Source of the DNA: Mesorhizobium sp.
Lineage (GTDB): Bacteria; Pseudomonadota; Alphaproteobacteria; Rhizobiales; Rhizobiaceae
NCBI RefSeq assembly: GCF_024710845.1
Contig: NZ_JANJTZ010000028.1
Location: 1-64,000 of the forward strand
DNA length: 64,000 nt
Reading direction: 5' to 3'
Each line of letters starts with the position of its first letter. Within the stretch, counting starts at the first letter, position 1. The position numbers and the translations under genes are program-made. Below, piece by piece: positions 32,322-41,692 of the stretch. The notes under the pieces are model-generated. The model ran no database searches and was not told the origin of the DNA. It was given only the letters and a program-made list of their open reading frames with translations.

Positions 32322-33332
32322 TCACCCGACATCCAGCACGATCTTGCCGATATGCTCGCCCTCCTGCATGCGCTCATGCGCCCTCCAGGCCTCGCGCAGG
32401 GGGAAGATCATGTCCATGACGGGCGCGATCGTGCGTTCCGCCAGCAGCGGCCAGACCTGGCGTTCGAGCTCGGTGGCGATGTCAGCCTTGAACTCGACGC
32501 TACGCGGGCGAAGTGTCGAGCCGGTATGCGTCAGCCGCTTGATCATCAGTTTCGAGAAGTCGGCGCTCGCTTTCGCACCCTGCAGAAACGCGATCTGCAC
32601 GATCCGCCCGTCGACTGCAGCCGCATCGTAGTTTCTGGCAATATAGTCGCCGCCCACCATGTCGAGGATGACGTTCGCACCCTTGCCACCGGTTGCCTCC
32701 TTCACGGCTGCGACGAAATCCTCGCTCCGGTAGTTCACCGCCAGATCGGCGCCGAGTTTTGTGCAGGCCTCGCATTTCTCGGCCGATCCGGCGGTCGCAA
32801 TCACGCGGGCGCCGAACGCCTTGGCAAGCTGGATCGCCGCAGTGCCGATGCCCGATGTACCGCCATGCACCAGGAAGGTCTCGCCCGGCTTCAGTCCGCC
32901 GCGCTGGAAGACATTGTGCCAGACGGTGAAGAACGTCTCAGGAATCGCGGCCGCTTCGGTGTACGTGAATCCGTGCGGCACCGGCAGGGCGTTGCTCTCG
33001 TGCACGAGGCAGAACTCTGCATAACCGCCGCCGGGCGTCAGTGCGGTGACGGCGTCGCCGACGCGCCATCTCTTGACGCCTTCTCCAAGGGCCGCCACTT
33101 CCCCGGCCACCTCGAGCCCCGGCAGGTCCGATGCGCCGGCCGGCGGCGGGTAGGCGCCCTGCCGCTGCAGCACGTCGGGCCGGTTCACGCCCGCCGCCTT
33201 CACCTTGATCAGGATCTCTCCCGGACCCGGCTGCGGCAGCGGCCGCTTCTCGGGCTTCAGCACCATCGGTCCGCCGGGTTCGGTGATCGCGATCGCCGTC
33301 ATCATCGCTGGAAGCTTCGCCGTCTGTTTCAT
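32322..33332 (-). CDS. NAD(P)H-quinone oxidoreductase (zeta-crystallin/PIG3 type)
   Basis: A 336-aa medium-chain dehydrogenase/reductase without zinc. It has the quinone-oxidoreductase signature region VKAAGVNRPDVLQRQGAYPPPAGASDLPGLEVAGEV (about 45-80). The Rossmann segment is ETFLVHGGTSGIGTAAIQLAKAFGARVIATAGS, and the C-terminus is EGEHIGKIVLDV. PIG3-type enzymes reduce quinones with NADPH by one electron. It is divergent from the DUF1192 gene. Confidence 0.94.
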   Translation of the reverse strand: MKQTAKLPAMMTAIAITEPGGPMVLKPEKRPLPQPGPGEILIKVKAAGVNRPDVLQRQGAYPPPAGASDLPGLEVAGEVAALGEGVKRWRVGDAVTALTPGGGYAEFCLVHESNALPVPHGFTYTEAAAIPETFFTVWHNVFQRGGLKPGETFLVHGGTSGIGTAAIQLAKAFGARVIATAGSAEKCEACTKLGADLAVNYRSEDFVAAVKEATGGKGANVILDMVGGDYIARNYDAAAVDGRIVQIAFLQGAKASADFSKLMIKRLTHTGSTLRPRSVEFKADIATELERQVWPLLAERTIAPVMDMIFPLREAWRAHERMQEGEHIGKIVLDVG

Positions 33333-33422
33333 TCACATCCTCCCCCGCTGCCGGGGCTTGTTCGCATCGTCCGCCGGGTCCTATGTAACCTCTGCGGGCA
33401 ACGAGGCAAACCGGAGGACGCC

Positions 33423-33614
33423 ATGGCCTTGTTCGATGAGGAGCCGAGGAAGAAGAAGCTGGTCCACGAGATCGGCCAGGATCTGGCGACCCTGTCCGTC
33501 GGCGAACTGGCAGAGCGGATTGATCTGCTGCGCGAGGAGATTTCGCGCCTCGAGACGGAGAAGGCGGCCAAAAGCACGACGCGCAGCGCCGCCGACGCGT
33601 TGTTCAAGCGCTAG
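33423..33614 (+). CDS. DUF1192 family protein
   Basis: A 63-aa protein typical of DUF1192: LFDEEPRKKKLVHEIGQDLATLSVGELAERIDLLREEISRLETEKAAKS. It forms one long amphipathic helix that could be a coiled coil. The family is limited to alphaproteobacteria and its role is unknown. GGAGGAC is the ribosome site, and the ATG follows directly after the divergent promoter with the quinone oxidoreductase gene. Confidence 0.9.
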   Translation: MALFDEEPRKKKLVHEIGQDLATLSVGELAERIDLLREEISRLETEKAAKSTTRSAADALFKR

Positions 33615-33617
33615 GCC

Positions 33618-34088
33618 TCAGATGAATCCCAGGGCCACGGCAAGCACGTAGAGCGTCATGTAGATCAGCATCAGCGAGCCGACCGTCCAGCAGGTGGCTC
33701 GGACGTCATGGGTCTGCGCAGTCAGATAGGCCGCGAAATGCAAGAGCCGCGACACGACATATCCGTAGAGCAGGATTTGGGCATGAAGCAGTGACGGCTC
33801 GGCTATCACGAACAGGAAACCGGCCACCAGGAAGAAGGGCAGGTTTTCCAGATCGTTCAGCTGGATCCGGCGGATCCGGTCGACATAGTCGTTCGGCCCG
33901 AGCTGGCTCGGATCGGGATCGGGATTGAGCCGCGTCTTGCGCAGGTCTTCGGGCGAGCGGTAGCCCCCCTTCACCTTGGTCATGCGGTAGACGGTGAGCC
34001 AGGACATGCCCACTGCTTTGAGGATCATCAGCGCGGCGCAAATCGCATAGGTGGCAAACAGCGGATCCTGCAGGCTCAGTTGGTCCAC
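33618..34088 (-). CDS. MAPEG-family membrane protein
   Basis: A 156-aa four-helix membrane protein of the MAPEG family (microsomal glutathione S-transferase and related eicosanoid enzymes). Signs are the first helix ATYAICAALMILKAVGMSWLTVYRMTK, the loop NPDPDPSQLGPNDYVDRIRRIQLNDLENLPFFLVAGF with the glutathione-binding region, and RLLHFAAYL in helix three. The GTG start at 34088 (GGGAG upstream) is chosen because the in-frame reading above it is antisense noise. Likely role: glutathione-dependent detoxification in the inner membrane. Confidence 0.88.
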   Translation of the reverse strand: MDQLSLQDPLFATYAICAALMILKAVGMSWLTVYRMTKVKGGYRSPEDLRKTRLNPDPDPSQLGPNDYVDRIRRIQLNDLENLPFFLVAGFLFVIAEPSLLHAQILLYGYVVSRLLHFAAYLTAQTHDVRATCWTVGSLMLIYMTLYVLAVALGFI

Positions 34089-34238
34089 GTCTCGGCTCCC
34101 GGTGTCGATCCTTCTGTCACCAGTGCTATCAGATCGGGAACAGGACGCAAACGAACCCGAACCGTCGCCCACGGGGTCGTTGAAAGGACATAAAGCAGGT
34201 ATCTTCAGCCGAGCCGAATCCCAAAGCGGAAGCCCTTC

Positions 34239-35489
34239 ATGTTCGCATCCTTCGGTCCAATTCTCGCGCTGCTGCGGGGTACCGCCTTCCTGCTCGCGGC
34301 CTCTGGCCTGCACAGCCTGCTTCTGCCGCTGCGCGGCCAGGCCGAGGGCTTCTCGACGTCCTCGCTCGGTCTGCTGGGTACCGCCTGGGCTGCCGGTTTC
34401 GTCGCGGGCTGCATCTTCGCGCCGCGCCTGGTGCGAAGGGTCGGCCATGTGCGCGCTTTCGGCGCTTTTGCGGCAGCCGGCGCCATCATCGCGCTGATGA
34501 CCGGGCTCCTCATCGACCCGATCGTCTGGATCCTGCTCCGGGTCTTCACCGGCTTCGCGATGGCAGGGGCTTTCATGGTGATCGAAAGCTGGCTCAACGA
34601 GCGCGCCACCAACGAAAACCGCGGCACGGTCTTCGGCCTCTACATGATGGTCACCTATGCCTCGATCATGGCGGGGCAGCTCCTCGTCGCGTTCGGCGAC
34701 GTGACGACCGACAAGCTGTTCATGGTGGCGGGCATATTCTTCTGTCTTTCGCTGATCCCGACGGCGGTCTCGACCGCCGTCACCCCGCGTCCGCTGCAGG
34801 AAGTCTCGCTGGACATCAGGCAACTCTACGCCAACTCGCCGGTCTCGGTGGCAGCCTGTCTCCTCGTCGGCATCGCCAACGGCGCCTGGGGAACGCTCGG
34901 GGCCGTCTACGGCGCGCAGATCGGCGTCTCGACGGCTACGATCGCGTTGATGATGAGCCTGACCGTCGTGGCCGGCGCGGCGATGCAGATGCCGGTCGGG
35001 CGCATCTCGGACATGACGGACCGCCGCAACGTTCTGGCCGGCGCAGCTCTGATCACAGCCCTGATTGGCGTACTGATCTTCTTTTTGCAGCCCCGGTCGG
35101 ACGTTTTCGTTCTGATCATGACCGCCTGCTACGGCGCGCTGGCCTACACGCTCTATTCGATCGCGGTGGCGCATGCGAACGACCATGCCGACGCGGCGAA
35201 CTTCGTCAAGGTGTCGGGCGGGCTGCTGCTCCTCTACGGCTTCGGCACGATGATCGGGCCGGTGCTGGCGGCGGTGCTCATGGAACAGTTGCGGCCAGAC
35301 GCGATCTTCCTCGCGACCGCGCTCGCGCATCTGGCGCTGGCCGGCTACACGCTGGTTCGCATTCGCGCCCGCGCACCCGTGCCGATCGCAGAGCGCGAGA
35401 CGTTCCAGACGCTTCCTTCCGAACGCGCCGCCACACCGGAAGCGCTGCGGCTCGATCCGCGCAGCGGCGAATCGCCCGAGAACCGTTGA
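34239..35489 (+). CDS. MFS transporter (YcaD-like)
   Basis: A 416-aa major facilitator with twelve predicted helices. The typical inter-helix segments are visible: PLRGQAEGFSTSSLGLLGTAW, GCIFAPRLVRRVGHVRAFG and IESWLNERATNENRGTVFGLYMM. The last one is a hallmark of the YcaD group. The C-terminal tail of about 45 residues is soluble. The substrate of YcaD-like proteins is not established. It is followed by a small ArsR gene 30 bases on. Confidence 0.92.
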   Translation: MFASFGPILALLRGTAFLLAASGLHSLLLPLRGQAEGFSTSSLGLLGTAWAAGFVAGCIFAPRLVRRVGHVRAFGAFAAAGAIIALMTGLLIDPIVWILLRVFTGFAMAGAFMVIESWLNERATNENRGTVFGLYMMVTYASIMAGQLLVAFGDVTTDKLFMVAGIFFCLSLIPTAVSTAVTPRPLQEVSLDIRQLYANSPVSVAACLLVGIANGAWGTLGAVYGAQIGVSTATIALMMSLTVVAGAAMQMPVGRISDMTDRRNVLAGAALITALIGVLIFFLQPRSDVFVLIMTACYGALAYTLYSIAVAHANDHADAANFVKVSGGLLLLYGFGTMIGPVLAAVLMEQLRPDAIFLATALAHLALAGYTLVRIRARAPVPIAERETFQTLPSERAATPEALRLDPRSGESPENR

Positions 35490-35519
35490 AGTGGCCCGAA
35501 CTCTCGCTTACGCTGGGAT

Positions 35520-35783
35520 ATGGCACTCGAAGACTCGTTCCTGGCGATATCGGATTCCAACCGACGGACGATCCTGGAAGAGCTCCGGCGATCTCCACGC
35601 ACGGTGAACGAACTCGCCTCGGGCTTGCCGGTCTCCCGGCCCGCCGTTTCGCAGCATCTGAAGGTCCTGCTCGACGCCGGTCTCGTCTCGGTAAGGGCCG
35701 AAGGCACCCGGCGGATCTATGCGGTCGAGAATGCGGGGTTCCTGCGGCTTAACTTGTGGCTCGACCAGTTCTGGCAGGAATGA
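35520..35783 (+). CDS. ArsR-family HTH protein (short)
   Basis: An 87-aa winged-helix protein with the compact ArsR core: SFLAISDSNRRTILEELRRSPRTVNELASGLPVSRPAVSQHLKVLLDAGLVSVRAEGTRRIYAVE. It ends soon after the wing with LNLWLDQFWQE. This is the ArsR type that pairs with SRPBCC proteins, but no such gene lies next to it. No metal-binding cysteines are seen. It may be co-transcribed with the MFS gene and regulate it. Confidence 0.85.
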   Translation: MALEDSFLAISDSNRRTILEELRRSPRTVNELASGLPVSRPAVSQHLKVLLDAGLVSVRAEGTRRIYAVENAGFLRLNLWLDQFWQE

Positions 35784-35800
35784 GCCGGCAGTGAACGCAA

Positions 35801-35830
35801 GCGGCCCGCCGGGGAGGACCGACGGGCCGC
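35801..35830. terminator. Bidirectional terminator-like hairpin
   Basis: GCGGCCCG (35801-35808) pairs with CGGGCCGC (35823-35830) between the converging ArsR and DUF465 genes. There is no strong T-run on either side. Confidence 0.5.
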
Positions 35831-35865
35831 GAAAGGATCGTCTCGCGCGTCAAGCGCAACGAGTA

Positions 35866-36060
35866 TCAGTGACGGGTCTGCTTTTCCTCTTCCCGTGCAT
35901 TGCGGAGCCGGAAGATCTGGTCCTTAAGCGCGAGTTTCCTGCGCTTCATCGCGACGATTGCGATGTCGTCCACGGATGGACTAGCTTGCGCTTCGGCGAT
36001 CTGCTCTTCGATCTCGCTGTGGCGCTTCTGGAGCTCCGCAAGGTGGGACACCAAAGACAT
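35866..36060 (-). CDS. DUF465 (YdcH-like) protein A
   Basis: A 64-aa helical hairpin protein of the DUF465/YdcH family: LVSHLAELQKRHSEIEEQIAEAQASPSVDDIAIVAMKRRKLALKDQIFRLR. The IVAMKRRKLALKDQI part is the family signature (usually LKkrKLxLKDEI). The function is unknown; members are very widespread in proteobacteria. A second DUF465 gene lies divergently 236 bases away. Confidence 0.93.
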   Translation of the reverse strand: MSLVSHLAELQKRHSEIEEQIAEAQASPSVDDIAIVAMKRRKLALKDQIFRLRNAREEEKQTRH

Positions 36061-36296
36061 TTATCTTTCTCCCTTCGCTGGTTTCCTCGTTTCCGCCAGA
36101 GAAGGCCGTCCCGCCGGACGGCGTTCATGACGGATCGATGACAGTGTGCCACCCATTCGGGGGATTGTCGAACTCCAAGGAGTAGGATTTCGTTTCAAGG
36201 CGAAATGTGATATGGCGACTCGCCGGTCGCAGTCCCGTGTCCGGGCTCCCCGACGCTCCGCGCGAACGCGCATCACCGCATTGAGACGGAACCTAG

Positions 36297-36500
36297 ATGT
36301 CCGACCAGGACCAGGCAGAGATCAGGCTCGAATACGCTCGTCTCAAACAGGACCACGCCGATTTCGACGCGGCGATCAACGCGATGATCGCGACGGGCTG
36401 CGATCCGCTGCAGATCCAGCGGATGAAGAAGAAGAAGCTGCATCTCAAGGACAAGCTGCTGCAGCTTTCCGACAAGGTGGTTCCCGATATCATCGCATGA
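36297..36500 (+). CDS. DUF465 (YdcH-like) protein B
   Basis: A 67-aa paralogue of the divergent DUF465 protein: EIRLEYARLKQDHADFDAAINAMIATGCDPLQIQRMKKKKLHLKDKLLQLSDKVVPDIIA. The IQRMKKKKLHLKDKL signature is clear. It lies directly upstream of purE, a frequent neighbourhood in Rhizobiales, and may share its promoter. The role is unknown. Confidence 0.93.
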   Translation: MSDQDQAEIRLEYARLKQDHADFDAAINAMIATGCDPLQIQRMKKKKLHLKDKLLQLSDKVVPDIIA

Positions 36501-36575
36501 TCTCCCTGGAACGGCCGCTCCTTGCGCGCTTTGCCCGTTTCCGCTAGGTCCGCCGCCTTGACGAGGGAAACCGAC

Positions 36576-37070
36576 ATGGCCGGCAGCGACGTCGCGATCA
36601 TCATGGGCAGCCAGTCTGACTGGGCAACCATGCGCCATGCCGCCGAGACGCTCGAGACCCTCGGCATCCCTCACGACCGCCTGATCGTCTCCGCCCACCG
36701 CACGCCCGAACGGCTCTACGCCTTCGCGCGCGGTGCGAAGGCCAAGGGCTACAAGGTGGTGATCGCAGGCGCCGGCGGAGCCGCGCACCTGGCGGGGATG
36801 ACCGCCTCGCTCACCCCTCTGCCGGTGTTCGGCGTACCGGTCGAATCCAAGGCGTTGTCCGGGCAGGATTCGCTTCTCTCTATCGTCCAGATGCCCGCCG
36901 GCATCCCGGTCGGCACGCTCGCCATCGGCCGCGCCGGCGCGGTCAACGCCGCACTTCTGGCGGCAGCCGTCCTGGCGCTCTACGACGACGCGCTGGCGGA
37001 CCGCCTCGACGCCTTCCGCAAGGCGCAGAGCGACAAGGTGGCGCTGACACCCTCGGATAGCTCGGAATGA
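36576..37070 (+). CDS. purE: N5-carboxyaminoimidazole ribonucleotide mutase PurE
   Basis: PurE moves the carboxyl group of N5-CAIR to C4 to give CAIR in purine synthesis. The 164-aa product carries the class I motifs [26 protein letters not shown] and the [11 protein letters not shown] loop. Because purK follows directly, this is the N5-CAIR mutase type rather than the CO2-using type. AGGGAA precedes the ATG. Its stop overlaps the purK start by four bases. Confidence 0.97.
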   Translation: MAGSDVAIIMGSQSDWATMRHAAETLETLGIPHDRLIVSAHRTPERLYAFARGAKAKGYKVVIAGAGGAAHLAGMTASLTPLPVFGVPVESKALSGQDSLLSIVQMPAGIPVGTLAIGRAGAVNAALLAAAVLALYDDALADRLDAFRKAQSDKVALTPSDSSE

Positions 37071-38152
37071 ACGGCCCACTGCCGCAGGGCTCAACCATCG
37101 GTATCATCGGCGGCGGCCAGCTCGGCCGCATGCTGGCGATGGCGGCGGCAAGGCTTGGTTATCGCACAATCGTCCTGGAACCCCAGGCCGACTGCCCGGC
37201 TGCCCAGGTGACGAACCGGCAGATCGTAGCGGCTTACGACGATCCGCAAGCCTTGGCCGAGCTGGGCAGAACCTGCGACGTCGTCACCTACGAATTCGAG
37301 AACGTGCCTGTCGGGGCCGCCGCGGCGCTGGCGTCGCGGGCAGAGGTCTCACCGCCGCCGATGGCGCTCGAGGTGTCGCAGGACCGGTTGGCGGAAAAAA
37401 GCTTCCTCAACGCAGCCGGCATCCCGACGGCAAGCTTCCGCGCGGTCGATTCCGACGACGATCTGATCGCCGCCTGCGCGGCTTTCGACGGCTCCGGTGT
37501 GCTGAAGACCCGCCGCATGGGCTACGACGGCAAGGGTCAGCGCGTGTTGCGCGGGGCGACGTCTGGCGATCTTGCGGGGGTCTACGCCACCATGGGCGGC
37601 GTGCCGCTGATCTTCGAAAGCCTGATCCCGTTCGAGCGCGAAATCTCGGTGATCGGAGCCCGGGGTCGCGACGGCACGGTTCGTTGCTACGATCCGGTCG
37701 AAAACGTCCACCGCGACGGCATCCTGCACACCTCGACCGTTCCGGCGCGCATCTCCGCGCTGACGGCTGCAGCAGCGCGCAAAGCCGCGGCCGTAATCCT
37801 CGAAGCACTCTCCTATGTCGGCGTCATCGGCGTCGAGTTCTTCGTTCTGGCCGACGGCTCGGTCCTGGTGAACGAGATCGCGCCGCGCGTGCACAATTCC
37901 GGGCACTGGACGGAAGCAGCCTGTGCCATCTCGCAGTTCGAACAGCACATCCGCGCCGTGGCCGGCCTGCCCCTCGGCGACCCGTCGCGTCACTCCGACT
38001 GCGTAATGGAGAACCTGATCGGCGACGACGCGAGCCGCCTCGCCGAGCTCGCTGCGCAACCGGACACCGTCATCCACCTCTACGGCAAGGCCGAGGCGCG
38101 GCCGGGACGCAAGATGGGGCACTTCACGCGGCTTCTCGGCCCCAGGTCCTGA
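37067..38152 (+). CDS. purK: N5-carboxyaminoimidazole ribonucleotide synthase PurK
   Basis: PurK makes N5-CAIR from AIR, bicarbonate and ATP, feeding PurE. The 361-aa ATP-grasp enzyme shows [21 protein letters not shown] at the start. The ATP-binding segments are [16 protein letters not shown] and [15 protein letters not shown], and the metal-binding end is [17 protein letters not shown]. It overlaps purE by ATGA, so the pair is translationally coupled. A separate promoter for rpmJ starts right after the gene. Confidence 0.97.
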   Translation: MNGPLPQGSTIGIIGGGQLGRMLAMAAARLGYRTIVLEPQADCPAAQVTNRQIVAAYDDPQALAELGRTCDVVTYEFENVPVGAAAALASRAEVSPPPMALEVSQDRLAEKSFLNAAGIPTASFRAVDSDDDLIAACAAFDGSGVLKTRRMGYDGKGQRVLRGATSGDLAGVYATMGGVPLIFESLIPFEREISVIGARGRDGTVRCYDPVENVHRDGILHTSTVPARISALTAAAARKAAAVILEALSYVGVIGVEFFVLADGSVLVNEIAPRVHNSGHWTEAACAISQFEQHIRAVAGLPLGDPSRHSDCVMENLIGDDASRLAELAAQPDTVIHLYGKAEARPGRKMGHFTRLLGPRS

Positions 38153-38162
38153 CGGGACTGCC

Positions 38163-38191
38163 TTGACAGCCATCCGTCACGCCGGTATGGA
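38163..38191 (+). promoter_or_regulatory. Promoter of rpmJ
   Basis: TTGACA at 38163-38168 and TATGGA at 38186-38191, spacer 17 bases. It predicts a start near 38198 and a leader of about 70 bases. Confidence 0.6.
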
Positions 38192-38207
38192 CCCGCATCG
38201 TTTTTGG

Positions 38208-38248
38208 CGCGCCCGTTCGGCGCGTCTTGCATTTTGGCCCGAACGGGC
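38208..38248 (+). promoter_or_regulatory. Alternative hairpins in the rpmJ leader
   Basis: CGCGCC-CGTTC-GGCGCG (38208-38224) forms one hairpin. GCCCGTTCGG (38211-38220) can instead pair perfectly with CCGAACGGGC (38239-38248). The two folds exclude each other, as in an autoregulated ribosomal-protein leader or attenuator. Function is inferred. Confidence 0.45.
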
Positions 38249-38268
38249 CTTACCGACGGGTCAAGACC

Positions 38269-38394
38269 ATGAAGATCAAGAACTCGCTCAAGGCGCTCAA
38301 GGGCCGGCACCGCGACAACCAGCTGGTTCGCCGCAAGGGCCGCATCTACATCATCAACAAGACGGCTCCGCGCTACAAGGCGCGCCAGGGCTGA
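38269..38394 (+). CDS. rpmJ: 50S ribosomal protein L36
   Basis: L36 is the smallest large-subunit protein and stabilises 23S rRNA. The 41-aa product, [19 protein letters not shown] followed by [21 protein letters not shown], is the alphaproteobacterial form, which lacks the Cys3His zinc knot of the classic type. It stands alone, not in the ribosomal-protein operon, as usual in Rhizobiales. It has its own promoter and a structured leader. Confidence 0.95.
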   Translation: MKIKNSLKALKGRHRDNQLVRRKGRIYIINKTAPRYKARQG

Positions 38395-38453
38395 TCGGCC
38401 CCTTCACGCGAATTTCAGTTTGCCGCTGCGCGAATCGGGACTAGTTTTCCGGT

Positions 38454-39047
38454 ATGCGCAGCGTTTTGCTATTGATTGTCGGACTGGGCGTATTAGCCCC
38501 GACGATTCCGTCATATTCACAGTCGGGCGCGGCCGCCGTCGCGCCGGCGATGACTCAATCCGAGAAAGCCGCTGCCCTCGACAAGCTCTTCGAGGAGCTG
38601 AGGCGCGAGCGCAAGGAGATGGCGGCGGAGCGCATCGCCTCCCGTATCCGGGACAACTGGTTCGATTCCGGCAGCGCCTCGATCGACGCGATGATGCAAT
38701 GGTCGCAGGAGGCCATCGAAGCCAAGAAATACGGGGTCGCGCTCGACTTCCTCGACCGCGTGACCGTCCTCCAGCCCGACTACGCGGAAGGCTGGAACAG
38801 GCGTGCCACCGTCCATTTCCTGATGAACAACTATCGCAAGTCGATGGCCGACATTGACCGGACACTCAGGCTGGAGCCGCGCCATTTCGGAGCGCTCTCC
38901 GGGATGGGCTCGATCCTCAAGCAATCGGGCCGCAAGGAACTCGCGCTCCACGCCTACGAACGCGCGCTGGCGATCTATCCGATGATGCGCAACGCCCAGA
39001 AGGAAGTGGCCGAACTGTCCGAGGAACTGGCGGGCGAAGGCATCTGA
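38454..39047 (+). CDS. Exported TPR-repeat protein
   Basis: A 197-aa product with a signal peptide (VLLLIVGLGVLAPTIPSYSQ, about 4-23) and tetratricopeptide repeats in the mature part: AIEAKKYGVALDFLDRVTVLQPDYAEGWNRRATVHFLMNNYRKSMADIDRTLRLEPRHFGAL and QSGRKELALHAYERALAIYPMM. About three repeats are visible. TPRs bind other proteins, so a periplasmic scaffold role is likely. Confidence 0.88.
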   Translation: MRSVLLLIVGLGVLAPTIPSYSQSGAAAVAPAMTQSEKAAALDKLFEELRRERKEMAAERIASRIRDNWFDSGSASIDAMMQWSQEAIEAKKYGVALDFLDRVTVLQPDYAEGWNRRATVHFLMNNYRKSMADIDRTLRLEPRHFGALSGMGSILKQSGRKELALHAYERALAIYPMMRNAQKEVAELSEELAGEGI

Positions 39048-39124
39048 TCCGCCGACGTCTTCCCTTCCGTGCCGAGAGGCGCAATAGTCCCGTCTCCGCC
39101 TTCATCGCTCCCTCACGGCGACCC

Positions 39125-40198
39125 ATGAACCTCCTCTACGCGCTGATCTGCTTCCTCGCGGCCCTGCTTCTTGCGCTTGCAGGTGTGACCCGCGTCGGCG
39201 CCTGGCTGATCGAGCGCCGCAACCCGCCGGTCGGAACCTTCGCCACCGTCAACGCCACGCGGATGCACTTCGTCCACGCTGAAAAGCCGCCGGCCTCCGA
39301 TCTTCTGCCGGTAGTCTTCATCCACGGCGCCAGCGGCAACCTGAAGGACCAGATGCTGCCCTTCCGCAAGCATCTGGCGGGGCGGGCGGAGATGCTGTTC
39401 TTCGACCGCCCCGGCCATGGCTGGTCCGGCCGGGGGCCGGCCAACGAGGATCCGCACGGCCAGGCGAGAACGATCGCCGCGCTGATGGACCATGTCGGGA
39501 TCGATCGGGCGATCATCGTCGGCCATTCCTTCGGCGGCGCGATCGCCGCGACCTTCGCCCTCGATTTTCCCGACCGAACTGCGGGGCTGCTGTTCCTGGC
39601 ACCAGCGAGCCATCCCTGGCCCGGCGGCGCCACCTCCTGGTACTACACGCTGACGACGACGCCGGTGATCGGACCGCTGTTTTCCGAAACCCTGTCCTAC
39701 CCGGGCGGCGCATTGCGGCTGAGTGCTGCGACCGACTGTGTCTTCTCGCCAAACAAGGCGCCCGACGACTACGCCCGCGACGCGTCGATCTCGCTGGTTC
39801 TACGGCCTGCCGCTTTCCGGGCTAACGCGACCGATGTCGAAGGCCTCTACCGCCACGCGGTCGCAACCGCGCCGCGCTACGGCGAGATCACGGCGCCGAC
39901 GGTGGTGATTTCGGGTGATCGCGACACCGTGGTTTACGAAGAGATCCACTCGGCCGGACTCGGACGGGACATCCCGGGCGCCGAACTGATCTGGGTGCAC
40001 AATATTGGCCACAAGCCGGAGTGGGTCGCGACCGATCTCGCCGTCGCGGCGATCGAGAAGCTGGCCGGAAAGCCGACCGATCTCCAGACGGTGGCGAAAC
40101 AGGTCGAGGCGCGCGTCTCGGGCGACAGCTACGGTGTCGGCATCTGCGTCGACGAAAACGCGCCCCATCGTTCGCCCGAGCTCAAGCCGGAAAAGTAG
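39125..40198 (+). CDS. Alpha/beta hydrolase
   Basis: A 357-aa hydrolase with one N-terminal membrane helix (LLYALICFLAALLLALAGVTRV, about 2-23). An alpha/beta hydrolase domain follows: the oxyanion strand VVFIHGASGN, the nucleophile elbow GHSFGG with S135, an acid in SGDRDT, and the catalytic histidine in NIGHKPEW. It resembles epoxide-hydrolase/haloalkane-type enzymes. It is probably anchored with the domain in the periplasm. A soluble tail of about 40 residues follows the domain. Substrate unknown. Confidence 0.9.
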   Translation: MNLLYALICFLAALLLALAGVTRVGAWLIERRNPPVGTFATVNATRMHFVHAEKPPASDLLPVVFIHGASGNLKDQMLPFRKHLAGRAEMLFFDRPGHGWSGRGPANEDPHGQARTIAALMDHVGIDRAIIVGHSFGGAIAATFALDFPDRTAGLLFLAPASHPWPGGATSWYYTLTTTPVIGPLFSETLSYPGGALRLSAATDCVFSPNKAPDDYARDASISLVLRPAAFRANATDVEGLYRHAVATAPRYGEITAPTVVISGDRDTVVYEEIHSAGLGRDIPGAELIWVHNIGHKPEWVATDLAVAAIEKLAGKPTDLQTVAKQVEARVSGDSYGVGICVDENAPHRSPELKPEK

Positions 40199-40255
40199 AG
40201 TCGCCGGACAAGCGGATTTCGCTAAGGGAGCGCCGGGCCTAGATCAAGATGAGGT

Positions 40256-41692
40256 CTAATGCCCCGTCATGCCGTCGGAGCCGATATAGGCGATGCGCAG
40301 CATGTTGGTCGCGCCGGGAGTGCCCAGCGGTACGCCGGCGGTGATGATGATCCTGTCGCCCGGCTTGCCGAATCCCTCGTCGAAGGCGATGCGGCAGGCG
40401 CGGTCGACCATGTCGTCGAGATCGTTTGCGTCCGGCGTGACCACGCAATGCTGGCCCCAGACGAGAGAAAGACGCCGCGCCGTGGCGAGCACCGGCGACA
40501 GCGAGATGATCGGCAGTTGAGGCCGCTCGCGGGCGGCACGCAGGCCCGTCGTGCCGGAGGAGGTGTAGGTGACGATCGCCGACAGTTTCAGCGTCTCGCC
40601 GATCTGGCGCGCGGCGGCGGAAATGGCGTCGGCGCCAGTCGCTTCCGGTTCGGAGCGCTGCGCATTGATGATGCCCGGATAAAGCGGATCCTGTTCCACC
40701 TTCTCGGCGATCTTGTTCATCATCGCCACCGACTCGATCGGATACTGGCCGGCGGCGGATTCGGCCGAGAGCATGATCGCGTCCGCCCCTTCGAAAACGG
40801 CGATCGACACGTCCGATACCTCGGCGCGCGTCGGCACCGGTGCGCTGATCATCGATTCCAGCATCTGCGTCGCCACGACCACCGGCTTGCCGGCGCGCCG
40901 CGCCGCGCGGGTGATCTGTTTCTGGATGCCGGGAACCGCCTCGAGCGGCATCTCCACGCCAAGATCGCCGCGCGCCACCATCAGCGCGTCTGACAGCTCG
41001 ATGATCTCCGACAGCCTCGCTACCGCCTGCGGCTTCTCGATCTTCGACATCAGCGCCGCTCGGCCGCGCGCGATCTTGCGCACTTCGGCGAGATCCTCGG
41101 GACGCTGGATGAAGGACAGCGCGACCCAGTCCACTCCTGTCGCCAGCACGGCGTCGAGGTCGCTGCGATCCTTGTCGGTCAGCGCGCCGACCGGCAGTTC
41201 GGTGTCGGGCAGGCTGACGCCCTTCTTGTTCGAGATCGTCGTGCCCGACACAACCTTGCAGACGATGGCCTTGCCGTCGGCCTTTTCCGCTACCAGCGCC
41301 AGGCGCCCGTCGTCGATCAGCAGGCGGTCGCCGGCCTTGACCGAGGCCAGGATCTCGGGATGCGGAAGATGCACGCGCGTCGCGTCGCCCGGCTCCGGAT
41401 TGTCGTCGAGCGTGAAGGTTTGCCCGGGCGTCAACTCTTCCTTGCTGTTGGCGAAGATGCCGACGCGCAGCTTCGGCCCCTGCAGGTCGGCGAGGATGCC
41501 GATCGGCCGGCCGACCTTGGTTTCGACGGCGCGGATGCGCGCCACCAGTTCGCGCATCAGCGGGTGGTCGGTATGGCTCATATTGATGCGGAACACGTCC
41601 GCGCCGGCCTCGAACAGCTTCTGGATCATCTCCACGGAGGACGATGCGGGTCCAAGCGTGGCGAGGATCTTGACCTTGCGGCTGCGTCTCAT
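40256..41692 (-). CDS. pyk: Pyruvate kinase
   Basis: Pyruvate kinase makes pyruvate and ATP from phosphoenolpyruvate. The 478-aa product has the N-terminal RRSRKVKILATLGPASSS with the substrate arginine, and INMSHTDH. The PK signature is LSDALMVARGDLGVEMPLE and the central motif is ATQMLESMI. The regulatory C-domain ends in GTPGATNMLRIAYIG. The ATG overlaps the DUF1036 stop by four bases. DUF1036-pyk coupling is conserved in Rhizobiales. Confidence 0.97.
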   Translation of the reverse strand: MRRSRKVKILATLGPASSSVEMIQKLFEAGADVFRINMSHTDHPLMRELVARIRAVETKVGRPIGILADLQGPKLRVGIFANSKEELTPGQTFTLDDNPEPGDATRVHLPHPEILASVKAGDRLLIDDGRLALVAEKADGKAIVCKVVSGTTISNKKGVSLPDTELPVGALTDKDRSDLDAVLATGVDWVALSFIQRPEDLAEVRKIARGRAALMSKIEKPQAVARLSEIIELSDALMVARGDLGVEMPLEAVPGIQKQITRAARRAGKPVVVATQMLESMISAPVPTRAEVSDVSIAVFEGADAIMLSAESAAGQYPIESVAMMNKIAEKVEQDPLYPGIINAQRSEPEATGADAISAAARQIGETLKLSAIVTYTSSGTTGLRAARERPQLPIISLSPVLATARRLSLVWGQHCVVTPDANDLDDMVDRACRIAFDEGFGKPGDRIIITAGVPLGTPGATNMLRIAYIGSDGMTGH

